From the NCBI RefSeq assembly GCF_030732095.1, contig NZ_JAVAMQ010000018.1, forward strand, positions 1 through 64,000: a DNA stretch of 64,000 nucleotides, in the 5' to 3' direction. Source of the stretch: Paracoccus spongiarum (GTDB lineage Bacteria; Pseudomonadota; Alphaproteobacteria; Rhodobacterales; Rhodobacteraceae). Positions 36,090 to 45,598 of this stretch are shown piece after piece. The translations under genes were made by a program, and so were the position numbers. The notes beneath the pieces are model-generated. The model saw only the letters and a list, made by a program, of their open reading frames with translations, was not told the origin of the DNA and ran no database searches. Position 1 is the stretch's first letter, and every line of letters begins with the position of its first letter.

Positions 36090-36201
36090 TGACCTCCGGC
36101 CTGGATCTTGCCGCAGGGTAGCACAGACCTCGACGAATCAACGGTCACGTTCGCATCAGTTCACGGCCCGGGACAGTCGGTTCCGATCCAGACGCCGTTG
36201 T

Positions 36202-36705
36202 TCAACCGGACGTCGCCTCCCCAGCGACCCACTCCCTGAACTGCCCCAGGACGTCCGCGTAGACCGCGCGCTTGAAGGGCACGATATTGTCCAGCAGTGC
36301 ATCCGCAGGCATCCAGCACCAGCGATCGAATTCCGGATGCGCGGTGTCGATCCGAATGTCCGCGTCGTCCCCCAGGAACCGCATCAACACCCATTTCTGC
36401 GTCTGTCCGCCATAGCGGCCCTTCCAGACCTTGCCCAACAGTTCGGGCGGCAGGTCATAGCGGATCCAGCCCGGCGTCTCGGCCAGCACCTCGACCTTCT
36501 CGGCCCCGACACCGGTTTCCTCGACCAGTTCGCGAAGCGCGGCCTCGCGGGGCGCCTCGCCCGCGTCGATGCCCCCCTGCGGCATCTGCCAGGCGCCGGG
36601 CATGTCGATGCGCTGGCCCGCAAAGACCAAGCCCTCGGCATTGATCAGCACGACGCCCGCGCAGGGTCGATAGGGCAGCCCGCCCGGCCCCGTCGACTCA
36701 GCCAT
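36202..36705 (-). CDS. rppH: RNA pyrophosphohydrolase (Nudix)
   Basis: A 167-aa Nudix hydrolase. [20 protein letters not shown] (near 45) matches the Nudix box GX5EX7[27 protein letters not shown] and the [10 protein letters not shown] and [20 protein letters not shown] segments are those of RppH/YgdP. It removes pyrophosphate from the 5' end of mRNA to start decay, or hydrolyses dinucleoside polyphosphates. Its start overlaps the end of ctpA by 8 bases, so it is the last gene of the mscS/rsfS-to-rppH strand run. Confidence 0.95.
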   Translation of the reverse strand: MAESTGPGGLPYRPCAGVVLINAEGLVFAGQRIDMPGAWQMPQGGIDAGEAPREAALRELVEETGVGAEKVEVLAETPGWIRYDLPPELLGKVWKGRYGGQTQKWVLMRFLGDDADIRIDTAHPEFDRWCWMPADALLDNIVPFKRAVYADVLGQFREWVAGEATSG

Positions 36706-38140
36706 TGCCGCTGGCCGCCTCGCCGCCGCCCGAACCGTCGCCCGAGCCTTCGCCGGTCAGCGCGGGCTTGGCCGCGGCCGGCACCTGGCCGGCGCGGAAA
36801 TCGACGGCGGCCAGCCCCTTGAGGATGTCCACGGCATAGGCCAGCTGGTAATCCTCGTCGCGCAGCCTGGCAGTCGCCTCGACCTCGGCGGCCTCCTGCT
36901 CGATCTGCTTCTTCTCGTCGTCATTGACGGAATCGTTGTTCAGCGCGCCGCGCAGGTCGGCCTCTGACCGGCCGAAATTCGATTCGCTGCGCGGACCGTC
37001 AGACTCGTCCTCGCCTTCCTCGGCGACCGGCACGCGGGGCTGGGCCACGAGGATGTCGGGCTGGATGCCAAGCGCCTGGATCGAGCGCCCCGAGGGTGTG
37101 TAATAGCGCGCCGTGGTCAGCCGGATGGCGCTGTCCGAGGTGACCGGCATCACCGTCTGCACGCTGCCCTTGCCGAAGGACTTCTCGCCCACGACGATCG
37201 CGCGGCGGTGGTCCTGAAGGGCGCCGGTGACGATTTCCGAGGCGCTGGCCGAGCCGCCATTGATCAGCACCACCATCGGCTTGCCCTGCGCCAGATCGCC
37301 CGGCTCGGCATTCCAGCGTTCACTTTCCTCCGCCTTGCGGCCGCGGGTGCTGACGATCTCGCCGGCATCGAGGAAGGCATCGCTGACGCTGATCGCCTGG
37401 TTCAGAAGCCCGCCGGGATTGTTGCGCAGGTCCAGAACGAAGCCGGTGACCTTCTCGATGCCGCCGGCTTCCTTCACGGCCTTGTCGAGTTCGGATTTCA
37501 GCGTGTCATAGGTCTCGTCGTTGAAGGTCGAGACGCGCAGCACGACCGAACTGCCCTCGACGCGGGTCTTGACCACGGTCAGCTTGATCGTGTCGCGGGT
37601 CATGGTCAGGTCGAAGGGCTCGGTCTCGCCCTCGCGCAGGATGGTGACGGTGATCTCGCTGCCGACCGGGCCGCGCATCATGTCCACCGCCTCGTCCAGC
37701 GTCAGCCCCATCAGCGAGTCGCCGTTGACATGGGTGATGAAGTCGCCCGACTTGACGCCGGCCTGCGCGGCCGGGGTCTCGTCGATGGGCGAGACGACCT
37801 TGACCAGCCCATCCTCCTGGCTGACCTCGATGCCCAGCCCGCCAAAGCTGCCGCGCGTCTGGGTCTGCATGTCCTCGTAGTCGCTGGCCGACAGAAAACT
37901 GGAATGCGGATCAAGCGAGGTCAGCATGCCGTTGATCGCGGCCTCGATCAGCTTCTTGTCGTCGGGCGCCTCGACATAGTCGGCGCGCACCCTCTCGAAC
38001 ACGTTGCCGAACAGTTCAAGCTGTTCGTAGACCGAGACGTTCTTGCCCGCCTCCTGCGCGACCAACGGGCCGGCGATCTGCGTCGTGGCCAGCGCGCCGG
38101 CCACGACACCGCCCAGCCCTGCGATCAGATAATGTCTCAT
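36698..38140 (-). CDS. ctpA: C-terminal processing peptidase, S41 family
   Basis: A 480-aa periplasmic serine protease. An N-terminal anchor or signal ([20 protein letters not shown]) is followed by an S41 N-terminal region, a PDZ domain (about 85-165, [20 protein letters not shown]) and the catalytic core with Ser in [20 protein letters not shown] and Lys in [16 protein letters not shown]. The acidic C-terminal region (about 375-480) is low complexity. CtpA-type enzymes process or degrade envelope hydrolases and lipoproteins. It lies 16 bases after the EnvC-like gene, a pairing conserved in Alphaproteobacteria, so the two may act together in cell-wall remodelling. Confidence 0.94.
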   Translation of the reverse strand: MRHYLIAGLGGVVAGALATTQIAGPLVAQEAGKNVSVYEQLELFGNVFERVRADYVEAPDDKKLIEAAINGMLTSLDPHSSFLSASDYEDMQTQTRGSFGGLGIEVSQEDGLVKVVSPIDETPAAQAGVKSGDFITHVNGDSLMGLTLDEAVDMMRGPVGSEITVTILREGETEPFDLTMTRDTIKLTVVKTRVEGSSVVLRVSTFNDETYDTLKSELDKAVKEAGGIEKVTGFVLDLRNNPGGLLNQAISVSDAFLDAGEIVSTRGRKAEESERWNAEPGDLAQGKPMVVLINGGSASASEIVTGALQDHRRAIVVGEKSFGKGSVQTVMPVTSDSAIRLTTARYYTPSGRSIQALGIQPDILVAQPRVPVAEEGEDESDGPRSESNFGRSEADLRGALNNDSVNDDEKKQIEQEAAEVEATARLRDEDYQLAYAVDILKGLAAVDFRAGQVPAAAKPALTGEGSGDGSGGGEAASGNG

Positions 38141-38156
38141 GGCGGCCTTTCCTGCC

Positions 38157-39341
38157 TCAGTTCTGTTGCGGCTCGACGACCGGATTCAGGATGAACCAGT
38201 CCGCCGGATCCAGCGTTTCCGTGCCCTTGCGCAGTTCCAGATACAGGCTTTCGGTGCGGCCTGCATCCATCCCGCGCGCGGCGTCGGCGACAAATTGCGC
38301 CCCGAATTCCTGCGCAGGGCCTTCCGATCCGCCCATCAGGCCGACCGGATCGCCCGCCTTCAGCACATCGCCGATCTCACCGAAGACCTGCGACAGCCCT
38401 GCGAATATCAGAAGATAGTCGCGCGCGGGCTCGACGATCATCACATTGCCGTAATCCAGCAGCGGGCCGCGATAGCGGATGGTGGCGGGCCAGGGTGTGG
38501 TGACCAGCGCGGCGGGCGCCGTCGCGATCACCCAGCCGGGCCGGCGCACGCCGGCGGCGTCGGGTTCGTCATAGGGACGCAGCACGCTGCCGACCACCGG
38601 CAGGGCAAGGCTGCCCTGCGCGGCCTCGAAATCATCCATCGGCGCGCCGATATCGGTTTCCATCCGGTCCACGCCCTGCGCGAACTCGTCCAGGCTCTGC
38701 GCGGCCTCGCGCAGCTTCTGCAGTTCCTCGGGCGCGTCGGCGAACCGCACCGGCATGGTGGACCGGTCCGTGACCGCGCTGGCCAGGAGCCGCCGCGCCT
38801 CCTGCACCGAGGCAAGCCCCGAGGCCAGCATCTCGCTGGCCGCCGACTGCAGCGCGCGCACGGTGGCGATCTCGTCCAGGTCGGCCTTGAGGCGCTCGGC
38901 CTCGGCGCGCAGGCCGGGCGTGACATCCGACAGGATCATCCCCGACCGGGCATTGGCCAACGCCCCCGCCGGATGCAGCAGCAGTGTCGATTCGGGCGAT
39001 TGCTGAAGCGCGGTCATCGCGCCCAGCACGCGGGCCAGGCGCGCCCGCTGGGCCTCGAAGCGGGCGTGAAGATCGGCCTCGCGCGCGCTGGCCTGCCGCA
39101 GCCCCTCGCGCAGGGCGGCAAGGCCATGCTCGTAGCCGCGGATCACCTCGGTCAAGGCGGTCACCTGGTCGTCGGCGCTGACCGCCTCTGCCAGCTTGGC
39201 CACCGCCGCGCGCAACTGCGCCGCCGCCGCCTCGGCCTCGGCGACCGCCTCGTTGGCGGGCGTGGCCGCACCGGCGGCGCCGAGCGGCAGCGCGCAGAGG
39301 GCCAGCGCCAGCGCCAGCGCGCGGATCGGATATCGCCTCAT
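38157..39341 (-). CDS. EnvC-like murein hydrolase activator (degenerate LytM/M23 domain)
   Basis: A 394-aa exported protein: signal MRRYPIRALALALALCALPL, an Ala-rich coiled coil (about 30-250) and a C-terminal LytM-like domain (about 265-385). In that domain the zinc ligands of active M23 peptidases are not visible: the usual HxxxD is GVRRPGWV, and the HxH loop is LLIFAGLSQ. The fold marks YGNVMIVEPA and IGDVLKAGDPVGLMG remain. This matches EnvC, which activates amidases instead of cutting peptidoglycan. It overlaps gpmI by 4 bases and precedes ctpA. Confidence 0.87.
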   Translation of the reverse strand: MRRYPIRALALALALCALPLGAAGAATPANEAVAEAEAAAAQLRAAVAKLAEAVSADDQVTALTEVIRGYEHGLAALREGLRQASAREADLHARFEAQRARLARVLGAMTALQQSPESTLLLHPAGALANARSGMILSDVTPGLRAEAERLKADLDEIATVRALQSAASEMLASGLASVQEARRLLASAVTDRSTMPVRFADAPEELQKLREAAQSLDEFAQGVDRMETDIGAPMDDFEAAQGSLALPVVGSVLRPYDEPDAAGVRRPGWVIATAPAALVTTPWPATIRYRGPLLDYGNVMIVEPARDYLLIFAGLSQVFGEIGDVLKAGDPVGLMGGSEGPAQEFGAQFVADAARGMDAGRTESLYLELRKGTETLDPADWFILNPVVEPQQN

Positions 39342-40855
39342 GCCGGCACGATCAGGCTGCGACCGGTCATCTCGGCCGGCTGCTCGAGGCCCATCAGTTC
39401 CAGCACCGTCGGTGCCACATCCGCCAGCCGCCCGTCGCGCAGATGCGCGCCCGCCGGGCCGCCATAGACGATCACCGGCACCGGATTGGTCGTGTGGGCG
39501 GTATGCGGCCCGCCCGAGTCGGGATCGCGCATCGTCTCGCAATTGCCGTGATCGGCGATGATGACCGCCGCGCCCCCGGCCCGGTCCAGCGCCTCGATCA
39601 TCCGGCCCAGCCCCTCGTCGACGGCCTCGCAGGCGCGCATCGCGGCGGGCAGGCTGCCGGTATGGCCCACCATGTCGGGATTGGCGTAGTTCACCACGAT
39701 CAGGTCATAGCCCGCGCCGATCACCTCGACCAGCTTGTCGCTGACCTCGCCGGCCGCCATCTCGGGCGCGAGGTCGTAGGTGGCCACCTTGGGGCTTTTT
39801 GGCATGTGCCGGTCCTCGCCCGGCTCGGGCGTTTCTCTGCCGCCGTTGAGGAAGAAGGTGACATGGGGATATTTCTCGGTCTCGGCCAGCCGGAACTGCC
39901 GCAGGCCGCAGGCCGCGACCCAGGCGCCCAGCGTGTTAACCACCTGGGTCTTGGGATAGGCCGAGGTCATGAAGGCGTTGTGCGCCTCGCTGTAGTCGAC
40001 CATGCCCAGCATCGCGGCCCAGTCCGGGCGATCATCCACGCCGAAGGCGTCGAAATCGGGATCGGCCAGCGCCGACAGGATCTCGCGGGCGCGGTCGGCG
40101 CGGAAGTTCAGGCAGAACACCCCGTCGCCATCCAGCGCGCCGTTGTAGCCGTCGATCACGAAGGGCTGGATGAACTCGTCGGTCTCGCCGCGGGCATGGG
40201 CGATCGCGATCGCCTCGGCTGCGCTGGAGGCGGCCTCACCGGCCCCGGCCACAATGGCGCGATAGGCGCGTTCCACGCGGTCCCAGCGGGTGTCGCGGTC
40301 CATGGCGAAATAGCGGCCGATCACCGTGCCGATGCGCGCGCCTTCGGGCAGACGATCCTGCAATCGGGCGATGAAGTCGCCGGCCGATTGCGGGGCCACG
40401 TCGCGGCCGTCGGTGATCGCATGGATGACCACCGGCACCCCTGCCCCGGCCACCGCCTCGGCGGCGGCGACGACGTGGTTCAGATGCCCGTGGACCCCGC
40501 CATCCGAGACCACGCCCATCAGGTGCGCGGTGCCCGCGGTCTCTTTCAGCCGCGCCACGAAATCGGCCAGTGCGTCATTCTGGAAAAAGCTTCCATCCTC
40601 GATCGCAAGGTCGATCTGGCCCAGATCCATCGCCACCACCCGGCCCGCGCCGATATTGGTGTGCCCGACTTCGGAATTGCCCATCTGCCCGCGCGGCAGC
40701 CCGACATCGGGGCCGTAGGTCACAAGCGTCGCATGCGGGCAGTCGCGCATCAGCCGGTCGAAATGCGGCGTCGCGGCCTGGTCCGGGGCGCTTTGGTCCG
40801 GCCGGTCCGAGATGCCCCAGCCGTCGAGAATGCACAGGATCACGGGTTTCGTCAT
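39338..40855 (-). CDS. gpmI: 2,3-bisphosphoglycerate-independent phosphoglycerate mutase
   Basis: A 505-aa metalloenzyme that interconverts 3- and 2-phosphoglycerate in glycolysis and gluconeogenesis. VILCILDGWGISDRPDQSAP at the start carries the first metal-binding Asp. The phosphorylated Ser is in MGNSEVGHTNIGAGRVV (near 60). MGVVSDGGVHGHLNH, AITDGRDVAPQSA and the C-terminal VNYANPDMVGHTGSL and IADHGNCETM supply further metal ligands. Full length for the family. It is 82 bases after rlmH and overlaps the EnvC-like gene. Confidence 0.97.
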   Translation of the reverse strand: MTKPVILCILDGWGISDRPDQSAPDQAATPHFDRLMRDCPHATLVTYGPDVGLPRGQMGNSEVGHTNIGAGRVVAMDLGQIDLAIEDGSFFQNDALADFVARLKETAGTAHLMGVVSDGGVHGHLNHVVAAAEAVAGAGVPVVIHAITDGRDVAPQSAGDFIARLQDRLPEGARIGTVIGRYFAMDRDTRWDRVERAYRAIVAGAGEAASSAAEAIAIAHARGETDEFIQPFVIDGYNGALDGDGVFCLNFRADRAREILSALADPDFDAFGVDDRPDWAAMLGMVDYSEAHNAFMTSAYPKTQVVNTLGAWVAACGLRQFRLAETEKYPHVTFFLNGGRETPEPGEDRHMPKSPKVATYDLAPEMAAGEVSDKLVEVIGAGYDLIVVNYANPDMVGHTGSLPAAMRACEAVDEGLGRMIEALDRAGGAAVIIADHGNCETMRDPDSGGPHTAHTTNPVPVIVYGGPAGAHLRDGRLADVAPTVLELMGLEQPAEMTGRSLIVPA

Positions 40856-40937
40856 CGGGACCTCGCTTGGATTTGCGCCTTGTTACGCCGCCGCGCGCCC
40901 TGCGACAACCGCCGAAGCCGTGCCGCGCGGCGCATGG

Positions 40938-41405
40938 CTAGGTGCGGTGATAGGGCGAGCCGGCCAGGATGGTGGCGGCGCGGTAAAGCTGTTCGGCCAG
41001 CATCGCGCGCACCAGCATGTGTGGCCAGACCATCCGGCCGAGGCTGATCTGCCAGTCGGCCCGCGCCCGCAGCGCCGGGTCCAGCCCGTCCGCGCCGCCG
41101 ATCATCAGGCACAGGTCGCGGGCCGCGTCGCGATAGCCGGCAAGCCGCGCGGCGAATTCGGGCGAGGTCGGCTGCTCGCCGCGTTCATCGAGCACGACCA
41201 GTGCCGCGCCGGCGGGAATCGCCCGCACCAGCAACTCGGCCTCGGCGGCCATGCCGCCGCCGCGCCGGTCCTCGATCTCGTGCAGGGTGGCGGGTGGCAG
41301 GCCCAGCCCGCGTCCAGTGCGGGCGAAGCGGTCCAGATAATCGCCGACAAGCGCCGATTCCGGGCCTTTCTTCAGTCGCCCGACGGCGACGATGTCGATT
41401 CGCAT
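40938..41405 (-). CDS. rlmH: 23S rRNA (pseudouridine-1915-N3)-methyltransferase
   Basis: A 155-aa SPOUT methyltransferase. It begins MRIDIVAVGRLKKGPE, has LDERGEQPTSPEFAARLAGY near 75, and the SAM-binding knot CLMIGGADGLDPALRARADW (near 99), ending in QLYRAATILAGSPYHRT, all diagnostic of RlmH. It methylates pseudouridine 1915 in helix 69 of 23S rRNA. It lies 19 bases after rsfS, the standard rsfS-rlmH pair. Confidence 0.97.
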   Translation of the reverse strand: MRIDIVAVGRLKKGPESALVGDYLDRFARTGRGLGLPPATLHEIEDRRGGGMAAEAELLVRAIPAGAALVVLDERGEQPTSPEFAARLAGYRDAARDLCLMIGGADGLDPALRARADWQISLGRMVWPHMLVRAMLAEQLYRAATILAGSPYHRT

Positions 41406-41424
41406 GGCCGGCGGGCGGGCCGGG

Positions 41425-41850
41425 TCAGGGCGCGGGCCGGGACACGGCCTCGCGCACCCGGCTCAGCGCGTCGGCAGGCATCCACATCTTCTCCAGCTGG
41501 TAGAATTCGCGCACTTCGGGGCGGAACACATGCACGATCACGTCATCCGTGTCGATCAGCACCCAGTCGCCGGTTTCCTTGCCCTCGATGCGCGGGCTGC
41601 GTCCGGTGGCCTGCTTGAAGCGGTCGGCCAGCTTTTCGGCGATGGCGCCCACCTGCCTTGCGCTGCGCCCCGAAGCGATCACCATGTGATCGGCCATGGC
41701 CGAGCGTCCGCGCAGGTCGATCGTCACGATGTCCTCGGCCTTGTCGTCGTCCAGCGATGACAGCACGAGGGCCAGATGCTGGTCGCTGCTCAATGCATCG
41801 GCCGCGGCGTTCGCTGCCGGCGTTTGGGCCGGCGAGACGTCTTGTGACAG
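41425..41850 (-). CDS. rsfS: ribosome silencing factor RsfS
   Basis: A 141-aa protein if read from CTG 41850, or 122 aa from TTG 41793. The core has LDDDKAEDIVTIDLRGRSAM, DHMVIASGRSARQVGAIAEK and WVLIDTDDVIVHVFRPEVRE, the Iojap/RsfS signature. RsfS binds L14 and blocks subunit joining when nutrients are low. No ATG or GTG occurs in frame between the upstream stop (TGA just before ACC-CTG) and the core. The CTG has GGAGG at an ideal 8-base spacing, and the extra residues (SQDVSPAQTPA) look natural, whereas TTG 41793 has no ribosome-binding site. I prefer CTG, but this is unusual. Confidence 0.9.
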   Translation of the reverse strand: MSQDVSPAQTPAANAAADALSSDQHLALVLSSLDDDKAEDIVTIDLRGRSAMADHMVIASGRSARQVGAIAEKLADRFKQATGRSPRIEGKETGDWVLIDTDDVIVHVFRPEVREFYQLEKMWMPADALSRVREAVSRPAP

Positions 41851-41858
41851 GGTTCAAT

Positions 41859-41863
41859 CCTCC
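41859..41863 (-). promoter_or_regulatory. ribosome-binding site of rsfS
   Basis: GGAGG on the minus strand, 8 bases before CTG 41850. It is the only good Shine-Dalgarno sequence near the rsfS start and is the main argument for a CTG start codon. Confidence 0.6.
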
Positions 41864-41926
41864 GGTCAGCGCGCCGATAGCCCCCGGCGCAGGGGTAGTC
41901 CGAAGATAGCATCTTTTCGGCCCATC

Positions 41927-43294
41927 TCAATCACCGGTCACGACTTCGGCACCGGCTGTTGCCACGGCGCGCGGGGTTTCGCCCCCATCCGCGCCGGCTG
42001 CGCGGTCCAGCAGCCGAACCTCGCGCTGCGGGAAGGGGATCGAGACGCCGTGCTCGCGGAAGGCATCCCACAGCGCGAGAAAGACCTGACCGCGCACATT
42101 CGTCAGCCCCGCCTCGGCATCGCCGATCCAGAAGCGCAGGACGTAATCCACCGAACTGTCGCCAAAACCCGTGACCCAGCAGACCGGCCGGCGCTGCGCC
42201 AACACCCTCTTGACTGACAGGGCGGCGGCAATGGCGATGCGGCTGACCTCGTGGGGATCGTCATCATAGGAGGTGCCGAAATTCAGGTCCAGCCGCACGA
42301 AGTTGTTGGTGTGCGACCAGTTGACCACCTGCCCGGTCACCAGGTCCTCGTTTGGGATCAGGTATTCCTTGCCGTCGCGCGTCACCACGCTGACATAGCG
42401 CGCGCCCAGTTCCTCGATCCATCCGAAGGTCTCGCCCAGCGAGATCACGTCGCCGGGCTTGACCGACTTGTCCAGCAGGATGATGACCCCCGACACGAGG
42501 TTCGAGACGACCTTCTGAAGCCCGAAGCCAAGCCCGACACCGACCGCGCCCGAGAACACGGCAAGCCCGGTCAGGTCGAAGCCCACGGCCTTCAGTCCGA
42601 CGATCACCGCAAGGCTGAACAGCCCCACCTGCAGCAGCTTGGCCGTCAGCACCCGCATGGTGGGCGAGATGTCGTCGTTCTGCGCCAGCCGGCCGCTGAT
42701 CGCGCGCGAGATCACCCGCGCCCCCGCGATCATCAGCCCGGTGATCGCCAGCGCCTTGATGACCGTCAGCAGCGACAGCCGGAAATCGCCGACGCTCAGC
42801 GCGACGGTGTCGAGGACGGCGGCGGCGGGCTCGGTCAGGGCCAGAAGGTGCAGCGTCACCCAGACCCAGGCGGCCCAGGTGACGATGCGTCGCAGGAAGC
42901 GGTTGGCGATCACCCGCGCCAGGAAGAAGATCCCGACCCATGCCGCCGCGATGGTGGCGGCCAGGGCGATCAGCTGGCTGCGGAAGGGCAGCGTCACCTC
43001 GCGCATGACCAGCACCACCGCCCAGGCCAGCAGCGTGAACACGATCAGCGTCAGCCGCCGGTCCACCAGCAGCCCCAGCCGCAGGCGCCATTTCGGCCAG
43101 TTCTCGCGGCTGCGCAGCCAGCCCGTCAATCTCGGCGAGATGAGCCGCGCGACCAGCCAGGCCAGCAGCACCAGACCGGCGATGGCCGGCAGCTGGTAAA
43201 GCCGCGACGGGATCAGTAGCGTGCGCAGGAACATCCAGACCCGATCCCACAGGCCCTGGGCTGCGTCGATGACCTCCGGGCTGAACTGCTCCAC
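41927..43294 (-). CDS. mechanosensitive ion channel family protein (MscS-like)
   Basis: A 455-aa membrane protein with about six hydrophobic spans before the MscS core. The pore helix VFSGAVGVGLGFGLQKVVSN (near 250) and the beta domain with VSGVIILLDKSVKPGDVISL, IPNEDLVTGQVVNWSH and a mixed C-terminal domain are typical. It releases solutes under osmotic downshock. GTG 43294 is chosen because GGGGAGG lies 6 bases upstream; the longer frame from ATG 43387 has no ribosome-binding site. It is first in the strand run toward rsfS, 76 bases upstream of that gene. Confidence 0.92.
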   Translation of the reverse strand: MEQFSPEVIDAAQGLWDRVWMFLRTLLIPSRLYQLPAIAGLVLLAWLVARLISPRLTGWLRSRENWPKWRLRLGLLVDRRLTLIVFTLLAWAVVLVMREVTLPFRSQLIALAATIAAAWVGIFFLARVIANRFLRRIVTWAAWVWVTLHLLALTEPAAAVLDTVALSVGDFRLSLLTVIKALAITGLMIAGARVISRAISGRLAQNDDISPTMRVLTAKLLQVGLFSLAVIVGLKAVGFDLTGLAVFSGAVGVGLGFGLQKVVSNLVSGVIILLDKSVKPGDVISLGETFGWIEELGARYVSVVTRDGKEYLIPNEDLVTGQVVNWSHTNNFVRLDLNFGTSYDDDPHEVSRIAIAAALSVKRVLAQRRPVCWVTGFGDSSVDYVLRFWIGDAEAGLTNVRGQVFLALWDAFREHGVSIPFPQREVRLLDRAAGADGGETPRAVATAGAEVVTGD

Positions 43295-43300
43295 TGGCGA

Positions 43301-43307
43301 CCTCCCC
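43301..43307 (-). promoter_or_regulatory. ribosome-binding site that sets the start of the mscS-like gene
   Basis: GGGGAGG on the minus strand, 6 bases before GTG 43294. It lies inside the longer open frame that reaches to 43387, and so argues for the internal start. Confidence 0.65.
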
Positions 43308-43389
43308 GTCCAGTCTGGACCGGTGCCGAGGGCCGCGACAAGCCCCGGCGATATTGCGTCAACGCCGAAAGGCCCGTAAAAGATCACCC

Positions 43390-43482
43390 ATGTCCGGGTT
43401 CATCTATTTCGACATCCATGATCGCGCACGCCTGCCCTCGCGGTTCTATGGCGAGTCGCTGAGCGTGACGGCGCGAGGCTGA
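43390..43482 (+). CDS. possible 30-aa leader or small protein upstream of leuC
   Basis: A 30-codon frame, starting MSGFIYFDIHDRARLP and ending SVTARG, with a codon pattern like real genes here (third positions mostly G or C). No good ribosome-binding site precedes it. A perfect 8-bp hairpin (43488-43507) starts 5 bases after its stop, and leuC begins 72 bases after the stop. It has only two Leu codons, so it does not look like a classical leucine attenuator. It could be a conserved small protein, a translation-coupled leader or chance. Confidence 0.35.
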   Translation: MSGFIYFDIHDRARLPSRFYGESLSVTARG

Positions 43483-43487
43483 GGGCT

Positions 43488-43507
43488 GCGCGGGGTCGCC
43501 CCCGCGC
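43488..43507 (+). other. GC-rich hairpin between the small ORF and leuC
   Basis: GCGCGGGG (43488-43495), loop TCGC, CCCCGCGC (43500-43507): a perfect 8-bp stem closed by four bases. No T run follows, so it is not a standard terminator. It sits right after the stop of the 30-codon frame and 47 bases before the leuC start. Confidence 0.5.
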
Positions 43508-43554
43508 GCCCCGATCCCGACCTTCCCGATGCCTCACAGCCGAAAGTTGCAGCC

Positions 43555-44988
43555 ATGACCGAACACCCCGCCCCCGCCGCGCGGACTCTCTATGACAAGA
43601 TCTGGGACGCCCATGTGGTGGACCGCCAGGAGGACGGCACCTGCCTTCTCTACATCGACCGCCACCTGGTCCACGAGGTGACCAGCCCGCAGGCCTTCGA
43701 GGGGCTGCGCATGAGCGGGCGCAAGGTCCGCGCGCCCGAACGCACCATCGCCGTCCCAGACCACAACGTGCCGACCACGCTGGACCGGGAAAAGGGCATC
43801 GAGAACGAGGAAAGCCGCATCCAGGTCGAGGCGCTGGACCGCAACGCCCGCGAATTCGGCGTGAACTACTATCCGGTCGACGACGTCCGGCAGGGGATCG
43901 TGCACATCGTCGGGCCGGAGCAGGGCTGGACGCTGCCGGGCATGACGGTGGTCTGCGGCGACAGCCATACCGCCACGCATGGCGCCTTCGGCGCGCTGGC
44001 CCACGGCATCGGCACCAGCGAAGTGGAACATGTGCTGGCCACCCAGACGCTGATCCAGAAGAAGTCGAAGAACATGAAGGTCGAGATCACCGGCCGGCTG
44101 TCGCCGGGCGTGACGGCCAAGGACGTGGTGCTGGCCATCATCGCCCACACCGGCACTGCGGGCGGGACCGGCCATGTCATCGAATATTGCGGCGAGGTCA
44201 TCCGCAACCTGTCGATGGAAGGCCGCATGACGATCTGCAACATGGCCATCGAGGGCGGCGCCCGCGCCGGTCTGATCGCCCCGGACGAAACCACCTTCGC
44301 CTATGTCCGGGGACGCCCGCACGCCCCCAAGGGCGCGCAATGGGAGGCCGCGCTGGCCTGGTGGCGGACCCTTTCCAGCGACGAGGGCGCGCAATGGGAC
44401 AAGGTCGTGACCCTGCGCGGCGAGGACATCGTGCCCACCGTGACCTGGGGCACCAGCCCCGAGGACGCGCTGCCGATCACCGCTTCGGTTCCCGCGCCTG
44501 AATCCTTCGGCGGCGGCAAGGTCGAGGCGGCCCGGCGCAGCCTTGACTACATGGGCCTGACCGCCGGCACGCCGCTGACCGACATCGCCATCGACGCGGT
44601 CTTCATCGGCAGTTGCACGAATGGCCGGATCGAGGATCTGCGCGCCGCAGCCGCCGTGCTGAAGGGCCGCCGTCTGGCCCCGGGCGTGCGCGGCATGGTG
44701 GTGCCCGGCTCGGGCCTGGTGCGGGCCCAGGCCGAGGAAGAGGGTCTCGACGTGGTGTTCAAGAATGCCGGCTTCGAATGGCGGCTGGCGGGCTGTTCGA
44801 TGTGTCTTGCGATGAACCCCGACCAGCTGGCGCCCGGCGAACGCTGCGCCGCGACCTCGAACCGCAACTTCGAGGGGCGGCAGGGCTACAAGGGCCGCAC
44901 CCACCTGATGTCGCCCGCGATGGCAGCGGCGGCGGCGGTCACGGGCCGGCTGACCGATGTGCGCGAACTGATGGCCGAGACGGTCTAG
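43555..44988 (+). CDS. leuC: 3-isopropylmalate dehydratase large subunit
   Basis: A 477-aa aconitase-family subunit that isomerises 2- to 3-isopropylmalate in leucine synthesis together with LeuD. The 4Fe-4S cysteines are in [16 protein letters not shown] (near 348) and [20 protein letters not shown] (near 410). Typical features include [12 protein letters not shown] at the start and [21 protein letters not shown] near 130. Full length. leuD lies about 700 bases downstream on the same strand, but a minus-strand membrane gene occupies the gap. The 260-base upstream region holds a small ORF and hairpin. Confidence 0.97.
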   Translation: MTEHPAPAARTLYDKIWDAHVVDRQEDGTCLLYIDRHLVHEVTSPQAFEGLRMSGRKVRAPERTIAVPDHNVPTTLDREKGIENEESRIQVEALDRNAREFGVNYYPVDDVRQGIVHIVGPEQGWTLPGMTVVCGDSHTATHGAFGALAHGIGTSEVEHVLATQTLIQKKSKNMKVEITGRLSPGVTAKDVVLAIIAHTGTAGGTGHVIEYCGEVIRNLSMEGRMTICNMAIEGGARAGLIAPDETTFAYVRGRPHAPKGAQWEAALAWWRTLSSDEGAQWDKVVTLRGEDIVPTVTWGTSPEDALPITASVPAPESFGGGKVEAARRSLDYMGLTAGTPLTDIAIDAVFIGSCTNGRIEDLRAAAAVLKGRRLAPGVRGMVVPGSGLVRAQAEEEGLDVVFKNAGFEWRLAGCSMCLAMNPDQLAPGERCAATSNRNFEGRQGYKGRTHLMSPAMAAAAAVTGRLTDVRELMAETV

Positions 44989-45040
44989 GGCCGCCATGCC
45001 CACGACCGTCCACCCTGTTGCCGCGTTCCGCGGCGCGGCC

Positions 45041-45598
45041 TCAGCCGCGCCGCAGGATCGCGATGGCGTTCAGGGCGATCAGCAACAGCCCGGCATTCTC
45101 GAACAGGTAGTTCGTGCTGACGCCGAACTGGCGCTGGCCGATCAGCGCGTCCATGTGGTGAAAGCCCACCGCCCGGACCGCCACGAAGGCGCACAGCACG
45201 GCCAGCCCGACCAGCGCCACGCCCGACTGGCGCAACCGGCCGCGCAGGGCCTTCAAGCCGACCAGCAGCCCCGCCAGCAGAGCGATACCCAGGATCGCGA
45301 TGAAGCCGGCCTGCACGAAGCGGCGATATTCGTACCATCCCTGCGCCTGCGCCAGACAGCGCCCCAGCGCCGTCATCGCGCTTTGCAGGTCCAGCTGCTT
45401 GTTGATCGCCAGAACCAGCATCAGCCCCGCAACGAGGCCCCAGAAGGCGCGACCGTCGCGGCCGCGAAGGCATCGCCAGACCTGCACCGCCAGCACGAGG
45501 CACAGCAGATAGGCCAGAACCGTAAGCCAGCCCGTCACATCGGGATCGCCGATCCGCGGTCGCCATGCGCCCGCCACGCAGCCCATCAACCCATCCAT
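45041..45598 (-). CDS. multi-span membrane protein of unknown function between leuC and leuD
   Basis: A 185-aa protein with about five membrane spans ([91 protein letters not shown]). A conserved-looking loop between spans 2 and 3 reads [16 protein letters not shown] then [10 protein letters not shown], seen in small membrane proteins of unknown role. The start is uncertain: ATG 45598 (used here) or ATG 45586, neither with a clear ribosome-binding site. It lies antisense to the leu genes; proteins in this place are sometimes mislabelled isopropylmalate isomerase. Confidence 0.75.
   Translation of the reverse strand: MDGLMGCVAGAWRPRIGDPDVTGWLTVLAYLLCLVLAVQVWRCLRGRDGRAFWGLVAGLMLVLAINKQLDLQSAMTALGRCLAQAQGWYEYRRFVQAGFIAILGIALLAGLLVGLKALRGRLRQSGVALVGLAVLCAFVAVRAVGFHHMDALIGQRQFGVSTNYLFENAGLLLIALNAIAILRRG

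Noticed and set aside
43390..43482. Classical leucine attenuator before leuC
   Set aside because: The small frame has only two Leu codons, and the hairpin lacks a T run and an alternative antiterminator partner that I could find.
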